A stretch of DNA of 64,000 nucleotides from Tetracentron sinense (lineage: Eukaryota; Streptophyta; Magnoliopsida; Trochodendrales; Trochodendraceae), in contig CM026557.1 in the NCBI GenBank assembly GCA_015143295.1, forward strand, positions 27,561,760 to 27,625,759, given 5' to 3'. Shown one piece after another: positions 34,546 through 44,807 of the stretch (within the stretch, counting starts at the first letter, position 1; each line of letters opens with the position of its first letter). Made by a program: the position numbers and the translations under genes. Below the pieces are notes generated by a model. That model worked only from the letters and a program-made list of their open reading frames with translations. It did no database searches and was not told the origin of the DNA.

Positions 34546-34993
34546 AGGGTTTCTATACAAGTTTATACACAGAATTTTTTTATTGGGTTCTTCTAAAAAG
34601 CAAGCTAGTATATACGAGTTCATCTCTTTTCTTCCTCTGGTTTTGGGGTATTTTTTATCAATATTTTCGAGTTTGCTGGGCTAAGAATACAGAGTGGTGT
34701 ACAATAGTAGAGGGTGCATTTTCTACTGTCAGGAATAGATCTGTGAAGCTGTTGTATCCTGGGAGACATCGTGACCAACAACCCATTGCATCTGTGGGGG
34801 CGCGAATTGTCTTAAAGAGAGCGACGTGATCCGCGCCTCACTTCACAAGAGCTATCGAGTTGCTAATCAATTTTCAAGTGCAGGATTATTTCTGAGTTCG
34901 TGGTAGCAGTATTGTTCGTGATTTTCCGGGTTTGCCTTTCTGGATTTAGCATTTACAGGTATTTTGGAACAACAATTTTAAGACAATTCCGCC

Positions 34994-36139
34994 ATGACTT
35001 CTGTGAATGTTAGAACGAATGATTCTGTGATTAGGACTGAAATTTTTGATGGGTCTAACTTTAAGCGTTGGCAACAGAAAATGCTTTTTCTGCTCACATC
35101 GCTTAAATTAGCATATGTTTTAACTGATGTTCCTAATGAAGAAGAAGAAGAACCGGGTAGATCTCATTATAAGGAAAGATGGGAATCTGCAGATTTTTTG
35201 TGCAAAGGGCACATTTTAAATGGCATGACTAATGCAATGTATGATTTATATTGCACTGAAAAATCTGCAAAAAGCTTATGGGTAGCTTTAGAGAAAAAAT
35301 ATCAAACTGAGGAGGCTGGGTCTAAAAAATATGCAGTGAGCAGATTTTTAAAGTTTGTAATGGTTGATGATAAATCCGTAGTAAAACAAACTCAGGATTT
35401 TCAAATAATAATTCATGAGATTATTATTGAGGGAATGAAAATTCCAGAACAATTTCAAGTGGCTGCTATTATAGAGAAATTACCTCCTTCATGGAAGGAT
35501 TTCCGAAATTCTCTTCACCACAAATCAAAGGAATTTTCGATTGAAAATTTAGTAATGAGAATTCGGATTGAAGAAGAATCTAGAGCCCAAGATAAAAAAG
35601 AAAAGAATTCTGAGATGACTTCAAAGGTTAATTTTGTTGATTCTTCGGGGAAGAAAAAACAGAAATTCTTGAAAACCAACAAGAAGCCTATGAAAAATAA
35701 GAAGCCTTATCAACCTTTTCAGAAGACAGGAGAAAGCTCAAAATCGAGTGGATGTTTCGTCTGTGGAAAATCTGGACATTTTGCTAAGAATTGTCAATTC
35801 CGAAAAAGGAATTATTCTCAAGCAAATATGGTGGAAGAACCTTTAGTTGCTATGATCACTGAAATCAACATGATGGGTTTCAGTGAGGGTTGGTGGGTAG
35901 ACACAGGTGCGACGAGGCACGTCTGTTATGACAGAAATTTATTTAAAAAATATGAGGCTGTCAAAAGCAACCATGATGTCCAGATGGGAAACTCCTCAAC
36001 CTCTAAAGTTGTTGGAGTTGGAGATATCACTCTCGATTTCACTTCAGGGAAATCTGTGACTCTGAAGGAACGTTCTTCACATTCCAGATGTGCGGAAAAA
36101 TTTGGTGTCGGGCTATCTTCTGAACAAGGCTGGATTTAA
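34994..36139 (+). pseudogene. copia Gag-protease, frameshifted polyprotein part 1
   Basis: An open frame of 381 codons whose ATG lies 19 bases after the LTR. Residues 1-250 are Gag (GSNFKRWQQKMLF and SLWVALEKKY are typical). A CCHC zinc knuckle CFVCGKSGHFAKNC is at 254-267. The aspartic protease active site WWVDTGATRHV has its Asp at residue 303. The family encodes Gag-Pol as one long frame. Here a single extra A in the run at 36069-36070 throws the frame off after the protease, so the last ~25 residues are out of frame and the protein stops at 36139. The downstream frame at 36090 is the continuation. Everything before the break looks well conserved. Confidence 0.9.
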
Positions 36140-38378
36140 ACAAGTAATAGAGTCTGATAACTATGTAATTTCCAAATATGGAAAATTTGTTGGAAAAGGC
36201 TATGCAGCCAATGGCATGTTTAAACTTAATGTTTTGAGCAATAAAATTTCTTCTGCTTATATTGTGTGTTCAGTTAATTTTTGGCATAATCGATTAGGAC
36301 ATACAAATGAAAAATATGTGAAAACTATGAGTAATTTAGGAATAATTCCTAAATTAAATGATACTGTTTTTGATAGATGTGTGTATTGTAGTCAATCAAA
36401 AATAGCAAAAAAATCTTTTCATAAAGTAGACAAATCATCAGATATTCTAGGCCTAATTCATACTGATATTTGTGATTTAAAAGAAACAGTCACAAGAGGT
36501 GGTAAAAAATATTTTATTACATTTATAGATGACAAATCTAAATATACATATGTGTATTTAATTAGATCTAAAGATGAAGCTTTAAATATGTTTAAAATTT
36601 ATAAAGCAGAAGTTGAAAATCAATTAAATTTAAAAATTAAAATATTAAGGAGTGATAAAGGAGGTGAATATACCTCTAATGAATTTGATTTATTTTGTGA
36701 ATCAAGTGGAATAATACACCAAGTTACTGCTCCTTATACTCCTCAGCAAAATGGAGTTGCTGAAAGAAAAAATAGAACATTAATAGAAATGGTTAATGCA
36801 ATGCTTAACAGCTCAGGCATACCTTTAAATTTATGGGGAGAAGCCCTAATCACTGCTAGTTATATTCAAAATAGAATACCTAGTAAAAAATCTAAAATGA
36901 CTCCATATGAGATTTGGAAAGGGAGAAAACCAAATTTAAGTTATTTTAAAACATGGGGATGTTTAGCAATGGTTAGATTTAATGATCCTAAAATAAATAA
37001 ATTAGGCCCTAAATCTAGGAGATGTGCTTTTATTGGTTATGCAATAAATAGTAAAGCATATAGATTTTTAGATATTGAAAATAATGTGATTATTGAATCA
37101 AGGGAAGCTGATTTTTTTGAAAATCTTTTTCCTTTTAATTCTTCAAATAGTGGGGGTTTAATAAACCAAAATCCTAATTCTAAAAATCTTGAAATAATCG
37201 ATTCAAATGAGGCTGAAATTGAGCATAGGAAAAGTAAAAGAGTTAAAAAGAGTAAAGATTATGGATCTGATTTTTATACCTATATGGTAGAGAACGATCC
37301 TATTTCTTTAAAGGAGGCATTTGAGTCACATGATTCTTCTTTTTGGAGAGAAGCTGTAGAAAATGAAATGGATTCAATAATGTCCAATCACACTTGGATA
37401 CTAGTTGATCCTCCTCCTGGAACTAGAACTATAGGTTGTAAGTGGATATTTAAAAAGAAACTTAAAGCAGATGGTTCAATAGAAAAATATAAGGCTAGGT
37501 TGGTAGCCAAGGGGTTTAAGCAAAAAGAAGGAATAGATTATTTTGATACATATTCACCTGTATCAAGAATTACTTCTATTCGAGTACTATTTGCTATTGC
37601 ATCTATTCATAATTTAATCATTCACCAAATGGATGTAAAAACGGCATTCTTGAATGGTGATTTAGATGAAGAAATTTATATGGACCAACCAGAGGGATTT
37701 ATTGTTCCTGGACAATCTAATAAAGTGTGTAAACTTGTAAAATCATTATATGGTTTAAAACAAGCTCCAAAACAATGGCATGAGAAATTTGATAGAGTGT
37801 TAATATCTCATGGATATTATACAAATGAAAGTGATAAATGTATATATTACAATTTTAATGGTGATTGTGGAGTTATCATTTGTCTATATGTAGATGATTT
37901 ACTGATTTTTGGTTCAAATCATAAAATCATTAATGAGACAAAAGAATTTTTGTCTTCCCAATTTGATATGAAGGATCTTGGAGAAGCAAATTTAATTCTT
38001 GGAATTAAAATAATAAGGAGAGATGATGGGATAATTTTATCTCAATCTCATTACATTAAAAAATTATTAATAAAGTATAATCATTATGATTATAGTCATG
38101 TATGTACTCCTTATGATCCTAGTATTCACCTATCACCTAATAAAGGAGATAGTATAAACCAAAATGATTATGCTAGTGTTATTGGAAGCTTAATGTATTC
38201 TATGAATTGTACTCGTCCGGATATTGCATATGCAGTTGGAAAATTAAGTAGATACACTAGTAATCCTAGTAGGGAACATTGGGATGCAATTAGCAGAGTT
38301 CTTAGATATTTAAAAGGAACTATGGATCATGGTCTTCACTATGGTAGATATCCTCCTGTATTAGAAGGATATAGTGAC
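36090..38378 (+). pseudogene. copia integrase-reverse transcriptase, polyprotein part 2
   Basis: The open frame continues to 38441, but genuine element sequence ends at about 38378. Integrase: the zinc motif starts FWHNRLGH (His at about residues 66 and 71) with CVYC later. The catalytic triad is Asp126 (HTDICDL), Asp189 (RSDKGGEY) and Glu225 ([10 protein letters not shown]), with the D-35-E spacing of retroelement integrases. Reverse transcriptase: the entry block [19 protein letters not shown] and the active site [10 protein letters not shown] with YVDD at about residues 600-603. RNase H begins [16 protein letters not shown] and is cut by a foreign insert at 38379. The catalytic residues are intact, but the domains are separated from Gag by the upstream frameshift. 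Confidence 0.92.
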
Positions 38379-38641
38379 TTCAAGCTTCAATCAAGTACGA
38401 CTGGTAAAGCTGCTAAGCTCATTCTACTACGTAATTATTAAGCTAAGGAAGATGCTGTTCTTAATGCTTTCATTGGATCCGGAATTCATTCAAGTAGTTG
38501 TTGAGGGAGGAGGTGATGAAACGAGAAATGCTGGGCACGACGGCTGAGGTGGGAGCAGAGAGCCGATAGAGGCATTAGGGGAGTGGTTGTATGGGAATGG
38601 ATAGGTTGACTGACGGAAGACTACCCGGCTTTAATTGACAC
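38379..38641. other. foreign insert of ~265 bp in copia RNase H
   Basis: RNase H reads to GYSD at 38378 and resumes [15 protein letters not shown] at 38645. The sequence between is not part of any copia protein. It is more GC-rich than its surroundings and unidentified. TGAC occurs on both sides (38375-38378 and 38636-38639), which could be microhomology. It adds a stop at 38439-38441. One frame reads AKEDAVLNAFIGSG, which I do not recognise. An organellar or gene-derived filler is possible. Confidence 0.75.
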
Positions 38642-38644
38642 ACT

Positions 38645-39157
38645 AATTGGAATTCTGTCTCTGATGAATATAAAGCAACAAGTGGCTATATATTCACCAT
38701 TGGTGGTGGTGCAGTTTCTTGGAAATCCAAGAAACAATCAATTCTGTCAAATTCCACTATGGAATCAGAATTAATAGCTCTTTCTTTAGCGGGAGAAGAA
38801 GCAGAGTGGCTTCGGAACTTTTTGTTCGATATTCCTTTCTGGAATAAACCAGTCCCAGCTATTAAAATTAATTGTGATTGCAATGCTGCAATAGGAAGAG
38901 CTAATAATACTCAGTATAATGGGAAATCTCGACAAATACGTCGAAAACATGCATGTTTGAGAGAACTCCTACGAGATGGAGTTATATCTGTCAATGAAAT
39001 CAGATCACCTGAAAATCTGGCAGATCCCTTAACTAAAGGTTTAGTAAGGGAAAAAGTGTGGACCACATCAAAGGGAATGGGACTTAAGCTAATTGAAAAT
39101 AAACCAACTGTAATGGATACCCAACCTGAAGATTGGAGATCCCAAGAACAGGTTTAA
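38645..39157 (+). pseudogene. copia RNase H, polyprotein part 3
   Basis: This is the C-terminal part of the copia polyprotein after the insert. The blocks [19 protein letters not shown] and [20 protein letters not shown] carry the conserved RNase H Glu. [15 protein letters not shown], then [14 protein letters not shown] and [11 protein letters not shown], are the usual end. The stop is at 39155-39157. It belongs to the same protein as the two parts upstream. Confidence 0.9.
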
Positions 39158-39691
39158 TGGGAAGAACGAGTTACTGAGTGGTTTGAGGTGAAAGCACTAT
39201 AAAAGTAGAATAATATTATTATTCTTCTAGTCCTTTCCTATGGTATAAATAGTGCATAAAGTATGTGACGATTAGAGGCTGAGGGTTTTCTCTTAATGAG
39301 ATCTATAGCTCTGTTGAGTGGGATGTGGAGTCACATAGGCATCCTTGATAGACTCACCTATATAAGTGTGGAAGTGGGGCCGCTTCCTATGAGAAATTGG
39401 CTATTTCTCTAGAGCACTTATTAAACTGGGATAAAAGCACATGGCCGAAAAGTGCTGGCTAAGACACCTGTAGACTCTGTAAGAGTTAATGTGTTTAAAG
39501 TATAAAGACTCATCACTAAAGATCTCAGTTTTGAATACCAAGACTTATGATCTATGGTAACTGAGTATCTGGTGAGAATTTTACTTTAAACTATACAAAG
39601 GTTCAAATCTACGTGACACCTTTGTTTATGCATTAAATCTAATCTTACCCAGATATGTTAATTATTATTGTTTTTGAATCAAGTGGGGGAT
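39158..39691 (+). other. 3' untranslated interior and polypurine tract of copia element
   Basis: A non-coding stretch of about 0.5 kb between the polyprotein stop and the 3' LTR. It ends with the polypurine tract AAGTGGGGGAT (39681-39691). No env-like frame. Confidence 0.8.
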
Positions 39692-40593
39692 TGTTGTGTT
39701 TTTGGTGTGATTCAAAACTAAAGGAAAAACATTGTTTTTTAAGTTTGTGTGTTTCTTTTAGTCCCACATGGAAAAACTATGAATAGTTTTACCTCTTTAT
39801 AAGAAAGAGAGTTGGAAGAAGGCTTGGGCCTTCAAGGGCCTTTGAATTTGTTGTCTACCCACCCATTGCACATTGTGACTATACTATGCTACAACTCACA
39901 CACGCGCGCGCGCCGAGCCGAGGCGGGTCGGGTTGGGTTGGGTTGGGTCATTGATAAAATATTATTTTTTATACAATGTTTATTATTAATTTTTTAATTA
40001 ATCATGGTTACCGTTTAATTACCGTTTGGCATACCTCTAATTACTAGTAATTATTGTATTCCCGTTTTATTACCGTTGTGGTAATTAATTAGATTAATTT
40101 CGGGTATTAAAAATTCAGTTTTGGAAATCAACAGACTTCTTACTATTTCCTAATCTATATAAAGAGGGTTTCTATACAAGTTTATACACAGAATTTTTTT
40201 ATTGGGTTCTTCTAAAAAGCAAGCTAGTATATACGAGTTCATCTCTTTTCTTCCTCTGGTTTTGGGGTATTTTTTATCAATATTTTCGAGTTTGCTGGGC
40301 TAAGAATACAGAGTGGTGTACGATAGTAGAGGGTGCATTTTCTACTGTCAGGAATAGATCTGTGAAGCTGTTGTATCCTGGGAGACATCGTGACCAACAA
40401 CCCATTGCATCTGTGGGGGCGCGAATTGTCTTAAAGAGAGCGACGTGATCCGCACCTCACTTCACAAGAGCTATCGAGTTGCTAATCAATTTTCAAGTGC
40501 AGGATTATTTCTGAGTTCGTGGTAGCAGTATTGTTCATGATTTTCCGGGTTTGCCTTTCTGGATTTAGCATTTACAGGTATTTTGGAACAACA
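39692..40593 (+). mobile_element. 3' LTR of young Ty1/copia element
   Basis: 902 bp. It differs from the 5' LTR at four single positions (near 39752, 40322, 40454 and 40536). It is followed by GTGAT (40594-40598), the same 5 bp as before the 5' LTR. The USE-like GTCCCACATGG is repeated at 39761-39771. Confidence 0.96.
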
Positions 40594-40598
40594 GTGAT

Positions 40599-41133
40599 TT
40601 CTCTATCTCCTTTTGTGATTCTGTTTTTGTGTGGTTCTGTATTGAGTGATACGGTTTCTTTCGTCTCATGTTGCTTTGATTTTGTTTAATCTGATATTTT
40701 TTTTAGCAATTTTTCTTTCTTTGATTTCTTGAGCTATGGATTCTGTTTTTCTTCATATGTAGAACTTATTATCCGAAACATGTGGTTTGATTGATGGTTT
40801 CTGAATTATGTAGACTTTGATTGGAGTATTAAACCATTTGGAGGGGGTTAAACTCCTTGATATAGAGGTGAGACTGTGAGGGTATTGGATAGTATGGCCT
40901 TTGCAAATTGAGAACTGCACAATGATAAAGGTAGAAGAATGTTAGAAGCAAATTAATGCTTGTACTTTGATGCTCACCATTGAACTTTTTGTTTATTTTG
41001 CATTTTTTTTTAAAATAATTACATTTGACTGAACAAAATAGAAGAAAAAAAAAAGGAAAAAGAAAGATAAGAAAAAATTGATGTCCTTTGATGATCACCA
41101 TTGAATTTGGTGTTTGCTTTTTCTAATACTGGT
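40599..41133. other. non-coding, nothing recognised
   Basis: T-rich sequence just 3' of the copia insertion, in keeping with an intron of the host locus. No exon recognised. Confidence 0.4.
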
Positions 41134-41811
41134 TTAAGTGATTTTCTGTTCTGATGTAAGCTTCTTGCCTAAGTGAGAGTTCCAGTAGTTCTTAATATCA
41201 TTTCTTGTTCTTCCAGGAATTCTTCCTGCAATTAGAGACCACCTGAACCCAAATATGCATCAAATTAAGTACTAAAAAACATAGTAAAAAGAACAATATT
41301 TCAGGGTGGTATAGACACACATTCCCATTCTTTTCTTTTTGTTCTTTTTTTACTTGGAAATAGAAGGAAATACAAAGACTCAGTTAACAACCACAAGTAA
41401 CATATTTTTTAGTCGTACTTAAAATGGCCTGTTATACAAAATGCTTTTGAATTTTCTTATTCTATTTCTTTCTTTGAAAAAATAAAACCCTTGCCTATTG
41501 CCCAAGAGCCTGTGGAGTCTGATAATGAGATCAGCCTCATCAGGGGTGAAGTCACCGTGCTTGATATTGGGACGAAGATAGTTCAGCCATCTTAACTTGA
41601 AACTCTTACGACACCGATTGAGCCCTGCAAATCGAAACCCATCAACTAACTTTCATATTTGATGATTGACATCTTATCAACTAAAACAGATGGAAAATGG
41701 GAGAATTATTCACTTGCCTGCCCTAGAAGGGATGTGCCTCCACTTCCCTTCACCATACTTCTCTACCCAGTTTTTGAGTGACAAGTCTTCTTCCCTAGAC
41801 TGGCCCACAAG
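41134..41811 (-). pseudogene. R2R3-MYB transcription factor relic (bHLH-interacting type)
   Basis: Three minus-strand exons. The first (41811-41718) reads SREEDLSLKNWVEKYGEGKW then RHIPSRAG. The second (41624-41495) is 130 bp, the usual size of R2R3-MYB exon 2, and reads [19 protein letters not shown] then [20 protein letters not shown]. The third (41242-41134) reads [20 protein letters not shown] and stops 15 codons later. The R3 pattern DLx2Rx3Lx6Lx3R, which contacts bHLH partners, is complete, and the [10 protein letters not shown] and NDIKNYW wording recalls anthocyanin-type (subgroup 6) MYBs. Against function: the first Trp of R2 and the start codon are missing, an in-frame TAG lies at 41814-41812, and there is almost no C-terminal domain. 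Both introns start AG|GCAAG instead of GT. Such proteins bind DNA in the nucleus. This copy is probably dead. Confidence 0.85.
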
Positions 41812-41814
41812 CTA

Positions 41815-42625
41815 ATAAATCACCTTTTATTGGAGCTACCAAGCCTACCATGCCACAACTTTACCACACTATACACCCACAAAACCACCGCTCAGTATGC
41901 CTGCCCCATTATCCTATATATCAATCACTTTATTCGTGATCAGTCCTTTGGATCATTGAATGCAATGTAATCCCGAATAGTATTGCTGATTTATTCCTGA
42001 GAAGAGGTGAGAACCAGAGTCAATAAGAAGGAGAAGGCAAATTTCTAGATGAGCAAGAATGGTTCTAGATGCAAATTTCTATAGGTAAGAGATGGAGCAG
42101 AGATTGGTCAGAGACTATGGAGGAGGGCCCTTTTGAGGGGGGTGGTTGGGAAGGTTGGGCGCTTGGGTTAGGGGATAGGGATGCCAAACCAAGTGTTTTC
42201 AGTAGGAAGTTCCTCTCCTGCACAATGCATGATTAATTTGATCATTTTTTCCCCAAGACAGGCTTCAATTAAAAGTGTTTAAGTGGCCACCGTCTTAAAT
42301 GCTACAACTTTACCTATAAAGCAAAAGGAGCAGTTTAATCTTTAAACTACTAGTTGTTGAAAACAGAACTCGATCGGATTTACTCAGTTTGAATTCCTAG
42401 TTCACGCCCTGACCCTGAGTTATCAATTCATCATTATGTTTAGTTTTTATAGAACTTACAGGTTTTTCCTTATTTAATCAAGTCATAATCAAAAATAGAA
42501 AGGCATAGTTATTTTTATGTATTGCACAATCTTGTCCATGATTCTTCGAGAAATCATTACTATTAGTCTACTATTTCTCATTGAGTTTGTGCATTTTTCT
42601 TTCTAATCTGTTCCTTTCGTTTTAG
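41815..42625. other. non-coding between the two relic genes
   Basis: No exon for the glycine-rich loop of the kinase that follows was found. On the minus strand, sequence just above 41815 may be a frameshifted MYB N-terminus (ATG near 41855). Nothing else recognised. Confidence 0.4.
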
Positions 42626-44091
42626 TGAAAGTGGTGAAATGTGTGCAATGAAGGAGGTTACACTATTTTCAAATGATGCAAAGTCAAAGGAAAGTGCAAA
42701 ACAGTTGGGGCAAGTAAGTTGTTTCTCTAGTAGATTTATAGGGAAGTTAATTATCTGGAGGATAAATATTGTGTTTTGCAATATTAATTTTTCAACTTGT
42801 TGTATTGCAACTATTTTGTTGCTTTGATAGACATTCTTACTTTTTAGTGCTTATTCTGACAGGAAATTTCTCTATTGAGCCGCTTGCAACATCAGATTAT
42901 AGTGCAGTAATATGGATCTGAGACGGTAATCTCTGTGTTGCCTTAATCCAATTTGGTGTATTTTTTAATTTCTACTTAAGAATTCTGAATTCTTGGTTTT
43001 TCAATGCTGGTAATTTATTTCAACAAGCTTGGCTTCATTCTATTTCATGGTTTTGGCATTCTGAAAAAGTTCGCTTGTTATGATTATTGTCTCATTCTAT
43101 TAAGTCTACAAAGAAGTTGTGGTAATTTTACTTGTAGCAAGTGGATCACAAGATGTAAGAGCTTATGGGAACTAAAAATTTGAATACTTAACTTCTTTAA
43201 ATGCATAATGCTATGAGTGGTATATGGTAGTGTTGCACTTTGGGAATTTCCTTGCATAGAAAGTAATACTAAATTGCAATTGATGCTTCAAATTTTATTA
43301 ATCTTTTTCTCTGAATTTAAATTCCTTGAACAGGTAGATGACAAACTGTATATGTATTTGGAGTATGTATCTGGTGGCTCCATCTATAAGCTTCTAAAAA
43401 ACTATGGGCCATTGGTGAACTAGCAATTCGTAGTTATACTCAACAAATCCTGTCGGGGCTTGCATATTTGCATGCTAAGAATACTGTCCATAGGTGACTC
43501 TAGTTATCATTCACTGTTGATTTGTAATCCAAGGTAGAACATTTATAACTGCGTTATTTGTACAGGGATATTAAAGGAGCAAATATACTTCTAGACCCTA
43601 ATGGGCATGTGAAGTTGGCAGATTTTGGGCTGGCAAAACATGTAAGTGCATGCAATTGAATTTTATTTTCCTGACACGTGGTCTAACCAAATGAATACCA
43701 ACCAGTGCATGAGATACTAGGAGAATGGAATTAGAACAAGCAACAGGACTTCACAACTTAGGTTGCGATACTGGTTGGTTTCTGAATATATTCCAACATC
43801 GTGTACTTTTTAATCAATATAGGTACCCATATAAAGGTTCAGTTATCTAGTTTAAATGCTTATATTAGCCTATTCTAGTGGTCGAGTGCATGCTCAAAAA
43901 AAGCGTTAAATAGGGCACTTGAAATTATGTCACATACACGATTATCTGTTAATGCTGCGTTCTTAAGATTAGAAGTGTCCTATTGGTAACCTGATTTATG
44001 CCAAATCTATGTACATGCTTCATATTTGCAGATCACTGGGCAATCAGGTCCAATGTCATCAAAAGGAAGCCCTTACTGGATGGTGCCCAAG
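42626..44091 (+). pseudogene. MEKK-type MAP kinase kinase kinase pseudogene (YODA/MAPKKK3-like)
   Basis: Five exon-like segments with normal splice borders. 42626-42713 is ESGEMCAMKEVTLFS with the ATP-binding Lys. 42863-42925 is EISLLSRLQ. 43334-43493 is VDDKLYMYLEYVSGGSIYKL, then SYTQQILSGLAYLHAKN. 43566-43641 is [13 protein letters not shown] with HRD and DFG. 44032-44091 is ITGQSGPMSSKGSPYW. Together these are kinase subdomains II-VIII of the plant MEKK group, which phosphorylates MAP kinase kinases. It is broken by a TAA at 42908-42910 where YY is expected, by a one-base deletion near 43413 that leads to a stop at 43421, and by VPK in place of the APE motif. The glycine-rich loop exon and everything after subdomain VIII are missing. 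The retained introns mean it arose by DNA duplication, not from mRNA. Confidence 0.9.
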
Positions 44092-44376
44092 GTCATAATG
44101 TTTTCTCCTGTCATACCCTTGTGTCTTTGTTGACGACATGCGCCCAAGGTCAAATGCAGTACTAGAAGATATTTAATGTCACAAATTTCTTTGGTGGTTG
44201 GTCATAATCCCCACTTTGTTAAGTCTCATGCTCTTCGGAAGTGCATATCCACATGGCTGCACAGCAACAGTAAGCACTTTATTTGTCTGTGTGACAAGGC
44301 CTTTTTGGAAGGCAGGTTTGTTGGTTTTGGGTGCCATCCCTTTTGACTTAATCCAAATTGAACATATATAGCTAAA
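44092..44376. other. non-coding, nothing recognised
   Basis: Sequence after the last kinase exon; no further kinase exon found. Confidence 0.4.
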
Positions 44377-44807
44377 CACTACATGTCCATCACTTTAAAA
44401 ACAGAATTTCGTTATGTCAATTTGTATAACTTCTACTTATACATGTTAATTAGCAGGAATTAATACAAATTTTAGTAAATAATTTTTTTTTTTCTGAAAT
44501 TGACTTTTAGCGGGGGCCAGCAGCTGCCGCTAAAAGTTGGGTAAATTTTGATTAAAGTTTTAGCAGCGGCCAATGGCCCCCGCTAATTGTTCACAACATC
44601 AGTCTCAAATGGGTTATTAGCGATGCATTTTTGGCCGCCACTAAAGGTCCACCAGATAGCAGCAGCCGCCGGTATAAATTTTAGCGTCAACACATTTAGT
44701 GTCAAATTGTGGCGGTCGGCTTGGCCGCCGGTAAATATTTTAGCGATGGGTTTTATGATTATTAGCGGTGGCCGTGGCCCCCGCTAAAAGTCTTTTTTCT
44801 TGTAGTG
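44377..44807. mobile_element. small non-autonomous CACTA element
   Basis: The right end TTCTTGTAGTG is the complement of the CACTACAAGAA end typical of plant CACTA elements. A matching CACTAC starts at 44377. Flanking AAA and AAG would be a 3-bp target duplication with one mismatch. The interior carries repeated, inverted TTTTAGCGG(C/G)GGCC motifs (44505, 44560, 44640, 44755), the expected subterminal repeats. No coding. The left end is less sure than the right. Confidence 0.65.

Larger units (their letters stand above)
34073..34974 (+). mobile_element. 5' LTR of young Ty1/copia element
   Basis: 902 bp, with ends TGTTGTG and GGAACAACA. It matches the 3' LTR (39692-40593) at all but four positions by eye, with no indel. 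The outer flank is GTGAT (34068-34072). It carries a USE/TATA cassette at 34142-34184, a (CG)n and GGGTT patch at 34281-34330, and a canonical TATATAAAG at 34537 that probably sets the transcript start. Confidence 0.96.
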
